A stretch of 64,000 nt of DNA, taken from assembly GCA_046330255.1 (NCBI GenBank), contig JAXLTC010000001.1, positions 1,612,001 through 1,676,000 of the forward strand. Reading direction: 5' to 3'. The notes under the pieces are model-generated. The model was not told the origin of the DNA and searched no databases. It was given only the letters and a program-made list of their open reading frames with translations. Source of the DNA: JBBSBL01 sp046330255. GTDB lineage: Bacteria; Actinomycetota; Thermoleophilia; Solirubrobacterales; Solirubrobacteraceae. Below are positions 1 through 9,404 of this stretch, one piece after another. The position numbers were made by a program, and so were the translations under genes. Position 1 is the stretch's first letter. Each line of letters opens with the position of its first letter.

Positions 1-658
1 GCGCGGCCCGGGCATCGCCCGCCGCGCGCGCCGCGAGGAACGCGACGGCGTCGTCGTCCGCGCCGGCGACGCTCATCCCGCCCTCGGCGAGCGCGCGGCG
101 CAGCAGCCCCTCGACCTCCCTAGGGGACAGCGGGTGCAACTCGTAGATCCTCGTCCGCGAGAGCAGCGCCGAGTTGACCTCGAAGAACGGGTTCTCGGTC
201 GTGGCGCCGATCAGCGTCACGAGGCCCTCCTCGACGGCCGGCAGCAGCGCGTCCTGCTGGGCGCGGTTGAAGCGGTGGATCTCGTCGAGGAAGAAGATCG
301 TCTGCTCGCCGGTCGTCGCGCGACGGTGACGGGCGCGCTCGATCACCGCGCGCACCTCCGCGCGCCCGGCCGCAACCGCGCTCTCCTCCTCGAACGCCGC
401 GCTCGCCGCCGCGGCCACGATCCGCGCGAGGGTCGTCTTGCCGGTCCCGGGCGGTCCGAACAGGATCATCGAGTGCGGCCGGCCCTCCTCGATCGCGGTG
501 CGCAGCGCCGAGCCCGCAGCCAGCACGTGCTCCTGGCCCGCGAAGCCCCCGAGGGTCGCGGGACGCATGCGCGCGGCCAGCGGGGCGGAGGCGCGAGCGC
601 CCCGCCGGCCCGGGCGGCCGGACCCCTCGCCCTCGCCCGCCTCGAACAGCGACTCCAT
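1..658 (-). CDS. rarA: Replication-associated recombination protein A (RarA/MgsA-like AAA+ ATPase), 3' part outside window
   Basis: Partial gene running off the left edge. The visible N-terminal part begins MESLFEAG, with a Gly/Arg-rich linker and then a clamp-loader-like AAA+ domain: Walker A GPPGTGKTT and sensor 1 GATTENPFFEVNSALLSR, a hallmark of the RarA/WRNIP1 family. Family members act at stalled replication forks and load onto single-stranded DNA gaps. The ATG at 658 is supported by a -10-like GATACT (665-670, reverse strand) six bases upstream, which suggests a leaderless start. It is divergent from the M20 peptidase across 63 bp. The C-terminal lid and tetramerisation domains cannot be assessed here. 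Confidence 0.9.
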   Translation of the reverse strand, partial: MESLFEAGEGEGSGRPGRRGARASAPLAARMRPATLGGFAGQEHVLAAGSALRTAIEEGRPHSMILFGPPGTGKTTLARIVAAAASAAFEEESAVAAGRAEVRAVIERARHRRATTGEQTIFFLDEIHRFNRAQQDALLPAVEEGLVTLIGATTENPFFEVNSALLSRTRIYELHPLSPREVEGLLRRALAEGGMSVAGADDDAVAFLAARAAGDARAA

Positions 659-707
659 CGGGGAAGTATCGCGCCCGGCGCCGCGCGGGCCGCCCGCGAC
701 GCTCGCG

Positions 708-713
708 TAGCAT
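708..713 (+). promoter_or_regulatory. -10 box TAGCAT, predicted leaderless promoter
   Basis: TAGCAT lies 8 nt before the GTG at 722, so the transcript would begin at or next to the start codon. No good -35 is visible. Confidence 0.5.
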
Positions 714-721
714 GGCCTGCG

Positions 722-2020
722 GTGAGCGACCTCCAGGCCGAGACCACCGCCCTGCTGCAGGAGCTCATCCGCTTCGACACCGTCAACCCGCCCGGCAACG
801 AGCGCGCCGCGCAGGAGCGCCTGGCCGCCTACCTCGGCGACGCGGGCCTCGAGACGACGCTGGTCGGCGCCGAGCCGGGGCGGCCGAACCTCGTCGCGCG
901 GCTGCGCGGCGACGAGCCCGGGCCGGCGCTGTGCCTGCTCTCGCACGTCGACACCGTGCTCGCCGAGCCCGGCGAGTGGAGCCACGATCCGTGGTCGGGC
1001 GATCTCGCGGACGGCTTCCTGTGGGGCCGCGGGGCGCTGGACATGAAGTCCCAGACCGCGGCCGAAGCCGTCGCCGCGGCCACGCTCGCGCGCGAGGGCT
1101 GGCGGCCGGCGCGCGGCGATCTGCTCGTGGTCTCGGTCGTGGATGAGGAGACCGGAGGCGGGCTCGGGGCGCGCTGGCTGTGCGCCGAGCACCCCGAGCT
1201 GGTGCGCTGCGACTGGCTCCTGAACGAGGGCGGCGGCGAGGTGATCCCCTACGACGGGCGGCGGCTCTACGGCATCTGCTGCGGCGAGAAGGGCGTCTAC
1301 CGCTTCCGCCTGAGCACGACCGGCGTCGCGGGCCATGCGTCGATTCCGGCGATGGGCGACAACGCGCTGCTGAAGATGGCGCCCATCCTCGAGCGCCTCG
1401 GCGCGGCACAGCCCTCCTGGGAGCCGACGGAGATCGCGCGTGGCTTCCTTCGCGGGCTGGGGGAGGACCCGGACGATCCCGCGGCGGCGGTCGCGAGCGT
1501 CGCGGCGCGCGACCCGCTCCTGGCGGTGCTCGTGGCGCCGGTGCTCGGCGTGACCCTCACACCTACCCGCATCTCCGCCTCCGAGAAGATCAACGTGATC
1601 CCCTCGCGCGCGACGCTCGGGGTCGATTGCCGCGTGCCGCCAGGGCTCGGCGAGGAGGCCGCGCGCCGCGGGATCGAGGAGGTGCTCGGCCCCGACGGAT
1701 ACGAGCTCGAGTTCAGCGAGACGGTGCGCGGCAACGGGTCGCTCCCGGAGGGGCCCCTGCACGACGCGCTCGCGGAGTGGGTGGCAGCGCAGGACCCGGG
1801 CGCCGAGACGATCCCGGTGATCCTCCCGGGCTACACCGACTCGGTCGCGTTCCGCGACGCCTTCCCGGACATGGTCGCCTACGGCTTCTTCCCGCAGCGC
1901 CACATGACGATCTACGACACCGCCCCGCTGATCCACTCGGCCGACGAGCGGATCGACGTCCGCGACCTCGGCTTCGCCGCCGCCTGCTACCGCGACGTGG
2001 CGCGGAGGCTGCTCGGATGA
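722..2020 (+). CDS. M20/M25/M40 family metallopeptidase (ArgE/DapE/carboxypeptidase G2-like)
   Basis: Predicted 432-aa cytoplasmic dizinc hydrolase that cleaves amide or peptide bonds of N-acylated amino acids or small peptides. Family metal and catalytic residues are visible: SHVDTV (His75, Asp77), the bridging Asp in GALDMKS (Asp107), DEETGG (catalytic and metal Glu142/Glu143) and a C-terminal His in LIHSADERI. The dimerisation insert follows VAGHASIP. The reading frame is open far upstream, but GTG 722 is chosen because family homology starts there and a TAGCAT box sits 8 nt before it. The stop overlaps the ATG of the next gene by 4 bp. The substrate cannot be told from sequence. Confidence 0.88.
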   Translation: MSDLQAETTALLQELIRFDTVNPPGNERAAQERLAAYLGDAGLETTLVGAEPGRPNLVARLRGDEPGPALCLLSHVDTVLAEPGEWSHDPWSGDLADGFLWGRGALDMKSQTAAEAVAAATLAREGWRPARGDLLVVSVVDEETGGGLGARWLCAEHPELVRCDWLLNEGGGEVIPYDGRRLYGICCGEKGVYRFRLSTTGVAGHASIPAMGDNALLKMAPILERLGAAQPSWEPTEIARGFLRGLGEDPDDPAAAVASVAARDPLLAVLVAPVLGVTLTPTRISASEKINVIPSRATLGVDCRVPPGLGEEAARRGIEEVLGPDGYELEFSETVRGNGSLPEGPLHDALAEWVAAQDPGAETIPVILPGYTDSVAFRDAFPDMVAYGFFPQRHMTIYDTAPLIHSADERIDVRDLGFAAACYRDVARRLLG

Positions 2021-2817
2021 GCGAGGCGCCGAAGCTGCGGCTGGGCGGCATGGCCCTGCGCAACGGGCTGCTCGTGCACGGCCCGACCCGCTGGGCGGCC
2101 GCGGTGCGCACGCGCGGCGGCGAGATCCGCGTGGCGTCCGGACGCAAGCCGCGGGTGCCGGGCGTCGATCGGGTCCCCGGCGCGCGCGGGGTGGCGCGGC
2201 TCGGCGAGGCGCTGGCGGTCGTACCGCTCGTCAAGGCCGGCCTGCCCGAGGCCGAGCTTCCGTTCGCGACCGCACGCGTGGCGGCCGTCACGGCCGGGAC
2301 GGTGATCGCCGGGTCGCTGCTGCGCCGCCGCGGCGTGGTGGGCGAGGCCGCGGCGCTCGGCCTCTCGGTCGCGCCCGCGATCGTCGCGCTGCGCGGCGGC
2401 GAGCTGGCCGCCTACCACGGGGTGGAGCACAAGGCGATCGGCGCCTACGAGCAGGATGCGGCCGACGCCGCCGACGCGGCCAAGGAGCACGACCGCTGCG
2501 GCTCGCACCTGATGGCGCCGCTGCTCGCCGCGAACCTGGCCGGGGTCTCGCTGCTGCGCGCCGCGGGTGAGCGCCCGGGACCGGCGGCCGGCTCCGCCGT
2601 GGCGCTCGCGTCGGTGGGCGTCGCGGTCGAGGTCTTCGCGTGGTCGGAGCGCAACCCGGACACCGCGCTCGCCCGAGCCCTGCGGCGTCCCGGCCACGAG
2701 CTCCAGCGCGCGATCGGCACGCGCGAGCCGGACGAGCGGCAGCTCGAGGTCGGCCGCGCGGCCCTGGCGGAGATCCTCCGCGTCGAGTCCTTCCCGCCGC
2801 CAACCTCGAACCACTAG
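2017..2817 (+). CDS. DUF1385 (YqhQ-like) membrane protein
   Basis: 266 aa of unknown function. Family signatures are present: GGMALRNGLLVHGPTRWAAAVR at the N-terminus, the central YHGVEHKAIGAYE and DRCGSHL, and the C-terminal PGHELQ...EPDERQLEV. Hydrophobic stretches at about residues 85-125 and 165-205 suggest several membrane segments. Its ATG overlaps the stop of the M20 peptidase (ATGA), so the two are probably translationally coupled. A histidine-rich motif of the HGVEHK type is conserved in the family and could bind metal, but this is unproven. Confidence 0.85.
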   Translation: MSEAPKLRLGGMALRNGLLVHGPTRWAAAVRTRGGEIRVASGRKPRVPGVDRVPGARGVARLGEALAVVPLVKAGLPEAELPFATARVAAVTAGTVIAGSLLRRRGVVGEAAALGLSVAPAIVALRGGELAAYHGVEHKAIGAYEQDAADAADAAKEHDRCGSHLMAPLLAANLAGVSLLRAAGERPGPAAGSAVALASVGVAVEVFAWSERNPDTALARALRRPGHELQRAIGTREPDERQLEVGRAALAEILRVESFPPPTSNH

Positions 2818-2820
2818 AAT
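2815..2820 (+). promoter_or_regulatory. -10 box TAGAAT, predicted leaderless promoter of ftsH-like gene
   Basis: TAGAAT overlaps the stop codon of the DUF1385 gene and lies 8 nt before the ATG at 2829. Confidence 0.55.
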
Positions 2821-2828
2821 CCGGCCCA

Positions 2829-4376
<1,548 letters not shown>

Positions 4377-4390
4377 CCGCGGGGCGCCGC

Positions 4391-4396
4391 TATCCT
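4391..4396 (+). promoter_or_regulatory. -10 box TATCCT, predicted leaderless promoter of mce
   Basis: TATCCT sits 8 nt before the GTG at 4405, in the 28-bp gap after the protease gene. Confidence 0.5.
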
Positions 4397-4404
4397 CCGC
4401 GCCC

Positions 4405-4812
4405 GTGCTCGGGCGCATCGACCACATCGGCGTGGCCGTCGAGGATCTCGACGCGGGCATCGCGCTCTACGAGGGCACGCTGGGGATGCCGCTCGTCCAT
4501 CGCGAGACGGTCTCCGAGCAGGGCGTGGAGGCCGCGCTGCTCGACGTCGGCGAGGGCCACGTGGAGCTGCTGCGCCCGCTGGGCCCGGACACGCCCGTGG
4601 GGAAGTTCCTGGGGCGCAAGGGGCCCGGCCTGCACCATGTCGCCTACCAGGTGCCGGACGTGGCGGCCGCGCTGCGGTCGCTGCGCGACGCCGGCGTGCG
4701 CCTGATCGACGAGGCGCCGCGCACCGGTATCCGCGGCTCCAGCGTCGCGTTCCTCCATCCGGCCTCCACGGGATCCGTGCTGACCGAGATCGTCACCCCC
4801 GCGGAGCACTGA
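4405..4812 (+). CDS. mce: Methylmalonyl-CoA epimerase
   Basis: 135-aa vicinal-oxygen-chelate fold protein that interconverts (S)- and (R)-methylmalonyl-CoA in propionyl-CoA catabolism. Sequence signs: N-terminal RIDHIGVAVEDL with the first metal His, GPGLHHVAYQVPD with the second, and the distal acidic ligand in VLTEIV. RGSSVAFLHPASTG is characteristic of the epimerase branch rather than of glyoxalase I. GTG 4405 is chosen from homology and from TATCCT 8 nt before it. The stop overlaps the next ATG (ATGA). No mutase gene lies in this window. Confidence 0.88.
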   Translation: MLGRIDHIGVAVEDLDAGIALYEGTLGMPLVHRETVSEQGVEAALLDVGEGHVELLRPLGPDTPVGKFLGRKGPGLHHVAYQVPDVAAALRSLRDAGVRLIDEAPRTGIRGSSVAFLHPASTGSVLTEIVTPAEH

Positions 4813-5030
4813 TGGCCGCCTCGGAGCGCCTCACGATCGGTTTCAAGGGCGGCCAGTCGCTGCCCGTGCGGGCGGACGCGAAGGCCGTGGACGCGCTGCG
4901 CAAGGCGCTCGAGAAGGGTGGCGGCTGGCACGAGCTCGCGTCGGAGGACGGTCCCGTGCTGCTCGACCTCGCTCAGGTCGTGTACCTGCGCATCGACGCC
5001 GACGAGCAGCGCGTCGGCTTCGGCTCCTAG
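4812..5030 (+). CDS. Small conserved protein, DUF3107-like
   Basis: 72 aa, no signal peptide or membrane segment. The C-terminal pattern (tyrosine-containing strand, acidic turn, final QRVGFG) recalls the small actinobacterial DUF3107 family from memory; the N-terminal half matches less well, so this is tentative. Its ATG overlaps the stop of mce by one base-sharing ATGA unit, so the two are probably co-translated. Function unknown. Confidence 0.65.
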   Translation: MAASERLTIGFKGGQSLPVRADAKAVDALRKALEKGGGWHELASEDGPVLLDLAQVVYLRIDADEQRVGFGS

Positions 5031-5053
5031 GCCGGCGGCCTCCGGGAACCCGC

Positions 5054-6133
5054 GTGAAGGTCGGGATCGTCGGACTTCCGAACGCGGGGAAGTCGTCGCT
5101 CTTCGGCGCGCTGACGCGCGTCGCTGCGGAGGCGGCCAACTACCCGTTCACCACGATCGAGCCGAACGTGGCCGTTGTGCCCGTCCCCGACGACCGCCTG
5201 GACCGCGTCGCCGCGGTGATCGGCAGCTCCGAGGTGGTCTACGACACGCTCGAGGTGCGCGACATCGCGGGCCTGGTGCGCGGGGCCCACGAGGGCGAGG
5301 GGCTCGGCAACCGCTTTCTCGCCCACATCCGCGAGGTCGATGCGATCCTGCACGTGGTCCGCGCGCACGATGACCCGCAGGTCGTCCATCCCGAGGGCGG
5401 CGTGGACCCGGCGCGCGACACGGAGACGGTCGAGGCGGAGCTGGCGCTCGCCGACCTCGAGACCGCCGAGCGGCGGCTCGAGAAGGTGGTCCGCGTGGCG
5501 CGATCCGGCGACCGGGCGGCGATCGCAGAGGAGGCTTGGCTGGGCGAGGTCGTCGCCGCGCTGCAGGAGGGCAGGCCGGCGCGCGAGGTGCCGCCGCCGG
5601 AGGACGCCCCGGCCGCGCCGCGCGAGCTGCAGGCGCTGACCGCCAAGCCGGTGCTGTTCGTCGCGAACGTCGGGGAGGGGGAGGACGCCGTCCCGCCCGC
5701 CCTCGCCGAGCACGCGGCCGCGCAGGGAGCGGTCGCGGTCGCGATCTCCTCGCGGATCGAGGCCGAGCTCGCCGAGCTCGACCACGAGGAGGCGGCGGCG
5801 ATGCGAGCCGACCTCGGCGTCGAGGAGTCCGGGCTGGCGCGGATCCTGCGCGGGGCGTTCGCGCTGCTCGATCTGATCGCGTTCTTCACCGCCGGCGAGG
5901 CGAAGCCCGCGCAGTCGTGGCACGTGCGCCGTGGCAGCACCGCCTGGGAGGCGGCGGGCGAGATCCACACCGACATCCAGCGCGGGTTCGTGCGGGCGGA
6001 GGTCGTCCCCTGGGACGCGCTCGTCGACGCCGGCGGCTACGCGGGCGCGCGCGAGCGCGCGGTGCTGCGCGTCGAGGGGCGCGACTACCGGATGGCGGAC
6101 GGTGACGTGATCACGGTGAAGTTCACGCCGTAG
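5054..6133 (+). CDS. ychF: Redox-regulated ATPase YchF (Obg-like)
   Basis: 359 aa, full length for the family. The P-loop GLPNAGKSS is at the extreme N-terminus; switch I YPFTTIEPN, switch II DIAGLVRGAHEGEGLGN, and the NVGE variant of the NKxD motif are present. That variant is why YchF prefers ATP over GTP. A helical domain follows and the C-terminal TGS domain ends in YRMADGDVITVKF. Family members bind ribosomes and modulate stress responses. GTG 5054 is the only sensible start because the P-loop begins at residue 6. It is convergent with the exonuclease gene, with a hairpin element between. Confidence 0.95.
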   Translation: MKVGIVGLPNAGKSSLFGALTRVAAEAANYPFTTIEPNVAVVPVPDDRLDRVAAVIGSSEVVYDTLEVRDIAGLVRGAHEGEGLGNRFLAHIREVDAILHVVRAHDDPQVVHPEGGVDPARDTETVEAELALADLETAERRLEKVVRVARSGDRAAIAEEAWLGEVVAALQEGRPAREVPPPEDAPAAPRELQALTAKPVLFVANVGEGEDAVPPALAEHAAAQGAVAVAISSRIEAELAELDHEEAAAMRADLGVEESGLARILRGAFALLDLIAFFTAGEAKPAQSWHVRRGSTAWEAAGEIHTDIQRGFVRAEVVPWDALVDAGGYAGARERAVLRVEGRDYRMADGDVITVKFTP

Positions 6134-6184
6134 GCGCCCCGGGCGGCCGTTCGCGCGCGGTGGGCTGCCGAGTTCGGGCGGATC

Positions 6185-6233
6185 CGCGAGTGACGAGTTT
6201 GCAGGAATAATCGCGGCAAACTCGGCACTCGCG
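6185..6233. repeat. 49-bp dispersed hairpin element, copy A
   Basis: Inverted repeat: 18-base arms 6185-6202 and 6216-6233 pair with one mismatch around a 13-base loop, AGGAATAATCGCG. It lies between the convergent ychF and exonuclease genes, so it may act as a two-way terminator, but it lacks a U-tract. A second copy of exactly the same length lies on the other strand at 43756-43804. Confidence 0.75.
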
Positions 6234-6281
6234 TTCTGTGCGGCGCACCCTCCGTCGGAGCTGTGAGGCGCCGCGGCGGCC

Positions 6282-7151
6282 TCAGAGCTGCTCGACGCCC
6301 TCCGCCTTCTCCAGCCGCTCGGCGAGGCGGCGCATGCCGAGCGCTCGGGCGGCCCTCGCGCCGCCGCGCAGGTCGGTCCCGGCGTCGGGCGGGCGCTCGA
6401 CCGCCGGCTCGCGCAGCGTCGCTATGTCCTTGAACGTGCGCAGCTCATCCGCCTGCGCCGAGAGGGCCGCGGCGACGCGCGGCTTCTCCCCGGCGGCCCC
6501 GGCGATCGCCGCCTCCAGCGAGCCGTGGCGGCGCAGCAGGTCCGCCGCGGTCTTCTCGCCCACGCCCTTCGCCCCCGGCAGGCCGTCCGACGGGTCGCCG
6601 CGCAGCGCGATGAAGTCGGGCACGAGCGCCGGCGGGATCCCGTAGCGGCGCTCGACCTCCTCCGGCCCGACCTCCTCGAAGCCCTTCACGCCCGTCTTCA
6701 GGTAGAGGACCGCGACCCGCTCGGAGGCGCACTGGTAGAGGTCGCGATCGCCGGTCATCAGCAGCGCCTCGCCGCCCGCCGCGGACTCGGCCGCAGCGAA
6801 GGCGCCGAGCAGGTCGTCGGCTTCCAGGTCGGGCGTGGTCGCGCTGCCCCAGCGCAGCGCCTCGCAGAGCGGCGGCGCCGCCTCGAACTGCGGCGCGAGA
6901 CCCTCCGGCACCGGGGGACGGTCCGCGTGGTAGCCGGGCCAGGCCTCCACGCGGTAGCGCGCCGCCTCCGCGCCGAAGCACACGATCACCGCGCGAGGGG
7001 CGCGATCCGCGCAGACGCGCAGGATCGCGTTGACGGAGCCGAGCAGCGCGTTGACCGGCGTGCCGTCGGCCCCCCTGATCGAGTCGGGGAGCGCGAAGAA
7101 CGCACGAAAGAGGAGCGAAGGGCCGTCGACGGCGAGCAGCGGGCCGGACAT
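6282..7151 (-). CDS. 5'-3' exonuclease (Pol I N-terminal domain/FEN-like)
   Basis: 289-aa stand-alone version of the DNA polymerase I 5' nuclease domain, expected to remove RNA primers and flaps. Metal-binding acidic clusters are visible: LLAVDGPSLLFRAFFAL at the start, PDLEADDLLGAFA, and MTGDRDLYQ. A helix-hairpin-helix segment follows (DPSDGLPGAKGVGEKTAADLL). The reading frame is open further upstream, but family homology begins at ATG 7151 (MSGPLLAVDG). A reverse-strand TATCGT about 40 bases upstream could be its -10. It is divergent from the vapB gene. Confidence 0.88.
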   Translation of the reverse strand: MSGPLLAVDGPSLLFRAFFALPDSIRGADGTPVNALLGSVNAILRVCADRAPRAVIVCFGAEAARYRVEAWPGYHADRPPVPEGLAPQFEAAPPLCEALRWGSATTPDLEADDLLGAFAAAESAAGGEALLMTGDRDLYQCASERVAVLYLKTGVKGFEEVGPEEVERRYGIPPALVPDFIALRGDPSDGLPGAKGVGEKTAADLLRRHGSLEAAIAGAAGEKPRVAAALSAQADELRTFKDIATLREPAVERPPDAGTDLRGGARAARALGMRRLAERLEKAEGVEQL

Positions 7152-7186
7152 TGGGCCATTGTGGCCGTTCGGGCAGGAGAGGCCAG

Positions 7187-7216
7187 TTTGACGATAATGG
7201 TAGGAATTCCTACACT
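7187..7216 (+). promoter_or_regulatory. Promoter plus palindromic operator of vapBC (first pair)
   Basis: A near-consensus housekeeping promoter: TTGACG (7188-7193), a 17-bp spacer, TACACT (7211-7216), then 6 nt to the ATG at 7223, predicting a leaderless mRNA. A perfect 14-bp palindrome GTAGGAATTCCTAC (7200-7213) lies in the spacer and overlaps the -10. It is well placed for autorepression by the AbrB-fold antitoxin; that role is inferred from family behaviour. Confidence 0.7.
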
Positions 7217-7222
7217 CAACGG

Positions 7223-7447
7223 ATGGCGACGAGCGTGGTCTCGGAGAAGGGGCAGGTGACGATTCCCAAGCTGCTGCGGGAGCGGCTGGGCATCCGGCCG
7301 GGCCAGGCCCTCGACTTCCGCGAGGACGGAGGGCGCCTCGTCGTAACGAAGGCCACCGAAAGGGATCCGCTCGACGAGCTCTACGGGAGCCTGGACCTCG
7401 GCCGCAGCAGCGACGACTTCGTGCGTGAGCTGCGCGGCGGGCGTTGA
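7223..7447 (+). CDS. vapB: AbrB/SpoVT-family antitoxin (VapB-like)
   Basis: 74 aa. The N-terminal swapped-hairpin DNA-binding domain is clear: SVVSEKGQVTIPKLLRERLGIRPGQALDFRED. A C-terminal tail (about residues 50-74) probably wraps the toxin. Such antitoxins neutralise a PIN-domain RNase and repress their own operon. Start ATG 7223 follows TACACT by 6 nt. Its stop overlaps the toxin start in a TTGA unit, giving translational coupling. Confidence 0.88.
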   Translation: MATSVVSEKGQVTIPKLLRERLGIRPGQALDFREDGGRLVVTKATERDPLDELYGSLDLGRSSDDFVRELRGGR

Positions 7448-7875
7448 TCACCGCGGTCGACACCAACGTCCTGGTCGACGTCCTCGCGGGGGACGAGAGG
7501 TTCGGACCGGCGTCGCTCCAGGCCCTCCGCGAGTGCCGCTCGCGCGGCTCGATGATCGCCTGCGACGTCGTCTGGGCCGAGGTCGCAGCGGGGTTCCCCG
7601 ACGGCGCCGCCGCCGGGGCGGCGCTCGCGGCCATGGAGCTCCGGTACGTCCCGATCACGCCCGACGTCGCCCTGGCGGCGGGCGGCGCCTGGCGCGACCA
7701 GCGCCGCCGTTCACGGCGCCGCGGCCGGGTGGTCGCGGACCTCCTGATCGGCGCCCACGCCGAGGGCGAGGCGGACGCCCTGCTCACGCGTGACCGCGGC
7801 TTCTACGCGCGCTGCTTTCCGCAGCTCGAGATCGTCGACCCGTCGCGCCCCGCTCCGCGTCGGGGCGGGGCCTAG
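7444..7875 (+). CDS. vapC: PIN-domain toxin (VapC-like RNase)
   Basis: 143 aa. The PIN fold is shown by the first acidic strand AVDTNVLVDVL, a central acidic residue in VVWAEV, and the C-terminal DLLIGAHAEGEADALLTRDRGF, which carries the last two metal Asp residues. Family members cut specific tRNAs or rRNA. Initiation is on TTG (7444-7446), overlapping the antitoxin TGA; the second toxin at 62642 starts in the same way. Confidence 0.87.
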   Translation: MITAVDTNVLVDVLAGDERFGPASLQALRECRSRGSMIACDVVWAEVAAGFPDGAAAGAALAAMELRYVPITPDVALAAGGAWRDQRRRSRRRGRVVADLLIGAHAEGEADALLTRDRGFYARCFPQLEIVDPSRPAPRRGGA

Positions 7876-7933
7876 ACTCCAGCGCAGGCGCCCGGGCCGG
7901 CCTGCGCGCCACCCACAGCCACAGGAGCCGACC

Positions 7934-9349
7934 CTGGCCGAGCGCAAGCCAAAGCCCCCGGAGGAGAACGCGCTGCCCACCGGCCGCGTGTCGCGCAGCG
8001 CCCGCTTCGGGGGGCTTGTCGCCGGGCAGTCCCTGCGCTGGGCCGGGACCCGCGCGGCGAACCTCACGCGCGGCGAGGACGCGGCCACGCGCGCGATGGA
8101 GGAGCGGGCCCTGGGCGTGGCCGAAGAGCTCGTCGAGCAGCTCGGCAAGATGCGCGGAGCCGCGATGAAGATCGGCCAGGTGCTCTCGACGGTCGACTTC
8201 GAGGCGATCCCGGAGGGCGAGCGCGACCGCTTCAAGCAGAAGCTCGCCGCGCTGCGCGACGACGCGCCGGCCGTCCCGTTCTCCAAGGTCCGCCGGCTTG
8301 CGGAGCAGGAGCTGGGAGGCAAGCTCTCGAGCGTCTTTGCGAGCTTCGACGAGGAGGCGGTCGCCGCGGCTTCGATCGGGCAGGTCCACCGTGCGGTCAC
8401 CCGGGACGGCGAGGAGGTCGCGGTCAAGATCCAGTACCCGGGCGTGGCGGAGGCGGTCGAGACCGACCTGCGCAACATGCGCCTGCTCTTCCCGATGCTG
8501 CGGCGTCTGGCTCCGGGCCTCGACGTCCGCGCGCTGGGCGAGGAGCTGCGCGAGCGGATCGGCGAGGAGCTCGACTACGAGCTCGAGGCGCAGAACCAGC
8601 GGCGCGTGCAGCGCGCCTTCCGCGGCCACCCGTTCATCCGCGTGCCGCGCGTCGATACGGCGCTCTCCACGCGCCGGGTGCTTGTCTCCGAGTACGTGGA
8701 GGGCCTCGGCTTCGAGGCGGTCAAGGCTCTGCCCGACGACGATCGCGACCGCTACGGCGAGATCGTCTTCCGCTTCTTCTTCAGCCTCCTGCACCGCGAG
8801 CGCTTCTGCTCGGGGGACCCGCACCCCGGCAACTACCTGCTCTGCCCCGACGGCCACGTGTGCTTCCTCGACTTCGGCCTGATGCGCTCGGTGTCGCAGG
8901 CGACCCTCGCGGCCGAGAGCGCGCTCGGCCGCGCGATCGTCGAGTCCGACGCCCCCGCCGCCAAGGCGCGGCTGGCCGAGCTCGGCTACCTACCCGACCC
9001 CGGCGAGTTCGATGCCGACCTGCTGCTCGGCCAGCTCCAGGACGCCGGCGCGTGGGTGTTCAGCCCCGGCTACAAGCGCCTGTCCCCGGACTACGTCCGC
9101 GAGCTCACCGAGGCGGGCAGCTCGCCCCGGTCCCCGTACTTCGAGCAGATGCGCAAGATGTCGCTGCCGCCGGAGGCTCTGCTGGTGCGCCGCATGGAGG
9201 GACTGGTCTTCGCCGTGCTCGGCGAGTTGCGCGCCGGAGGCGACTGGTTCGAGCTCGGCCGCGAGCACTGGGACGGCGGACCGCCGAGCACGCCGCTGGG
9301 CGACGCCGACCGGCGCTGGCGCGCCCGCCGCGGAGCGCGGGCGGCGTAG
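7934..9349 (+). CDS. ABC1/AarF (UbiB-like) atypical kinase
   Basis: About 471 aa. The ABC1 domain has the Ala-rich KIGQVLS motif (MRGAAMKIGQVLS), AAASIGQVHRA in place of the glycine loop, VAVKIQYPG with the catalytic Lys, DPHPGNYLL and FLDFGLM with the metal Asp. The family supports isoprenoid quinone or lipid homeostasis; the exact substrate is unknown. Family homology begins at LPTGRVSRSARFGGL, upstream of the first usual in-frame start (GTG 7988). The only other ATG/GTG/TTG is the remote GTG at 7790. A CTG at 7934 follows AGGAG (7923-7927) by 6 nt and a TAGACT promoter at 7873-7878, so CTG initiation is proposed. Confidence 0.85.
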   Translation: MAERKPKPPEENALPTGRVSRSARFGGLVAGQSLRWAGTRAANLTRGEDAATRAMEERALGVAEELVEQLGKMRGAAMKIGQVLSTVDFEAIPEGERDRFKQKLAALRDDAPAVPFSKVRRLAEQELGGKLSSVFASFDEEAVAAASIGQVHRAVTRDGEEVAVKIQYPGVAEAVETDLRNMRLLFPMLRRLAPGLDVRALGEELRERIGEELDYELEAQNQRRVQRAFRGHPFIRVPRVDTALSTRRVLVSEYVEGLGFEAVKALPDDDRDRYGEIVFRFFFSLLHRERFCSGDPHPGNYLLCPDGHVCFLDFGLMRSVSQATLAAESALGRAIVESDAPAAKARLAELGYLPDPGEFDADLLLGQLQDAGAWVFSPGYKRLSPDYVRELTEAGSSPRSPYFEQMRKMSLPPEALLVRRMEGLVFAVLGELRAGGDWFELGREHWDGGPPSTPLGDADRRWRARRGARAA

Positions 9350-9404
9350 CCTTCCGACCGGCGGCGCGTCCGCCGACCCACCCCCGACCAGGAGCAGCCC
9401 CGAG

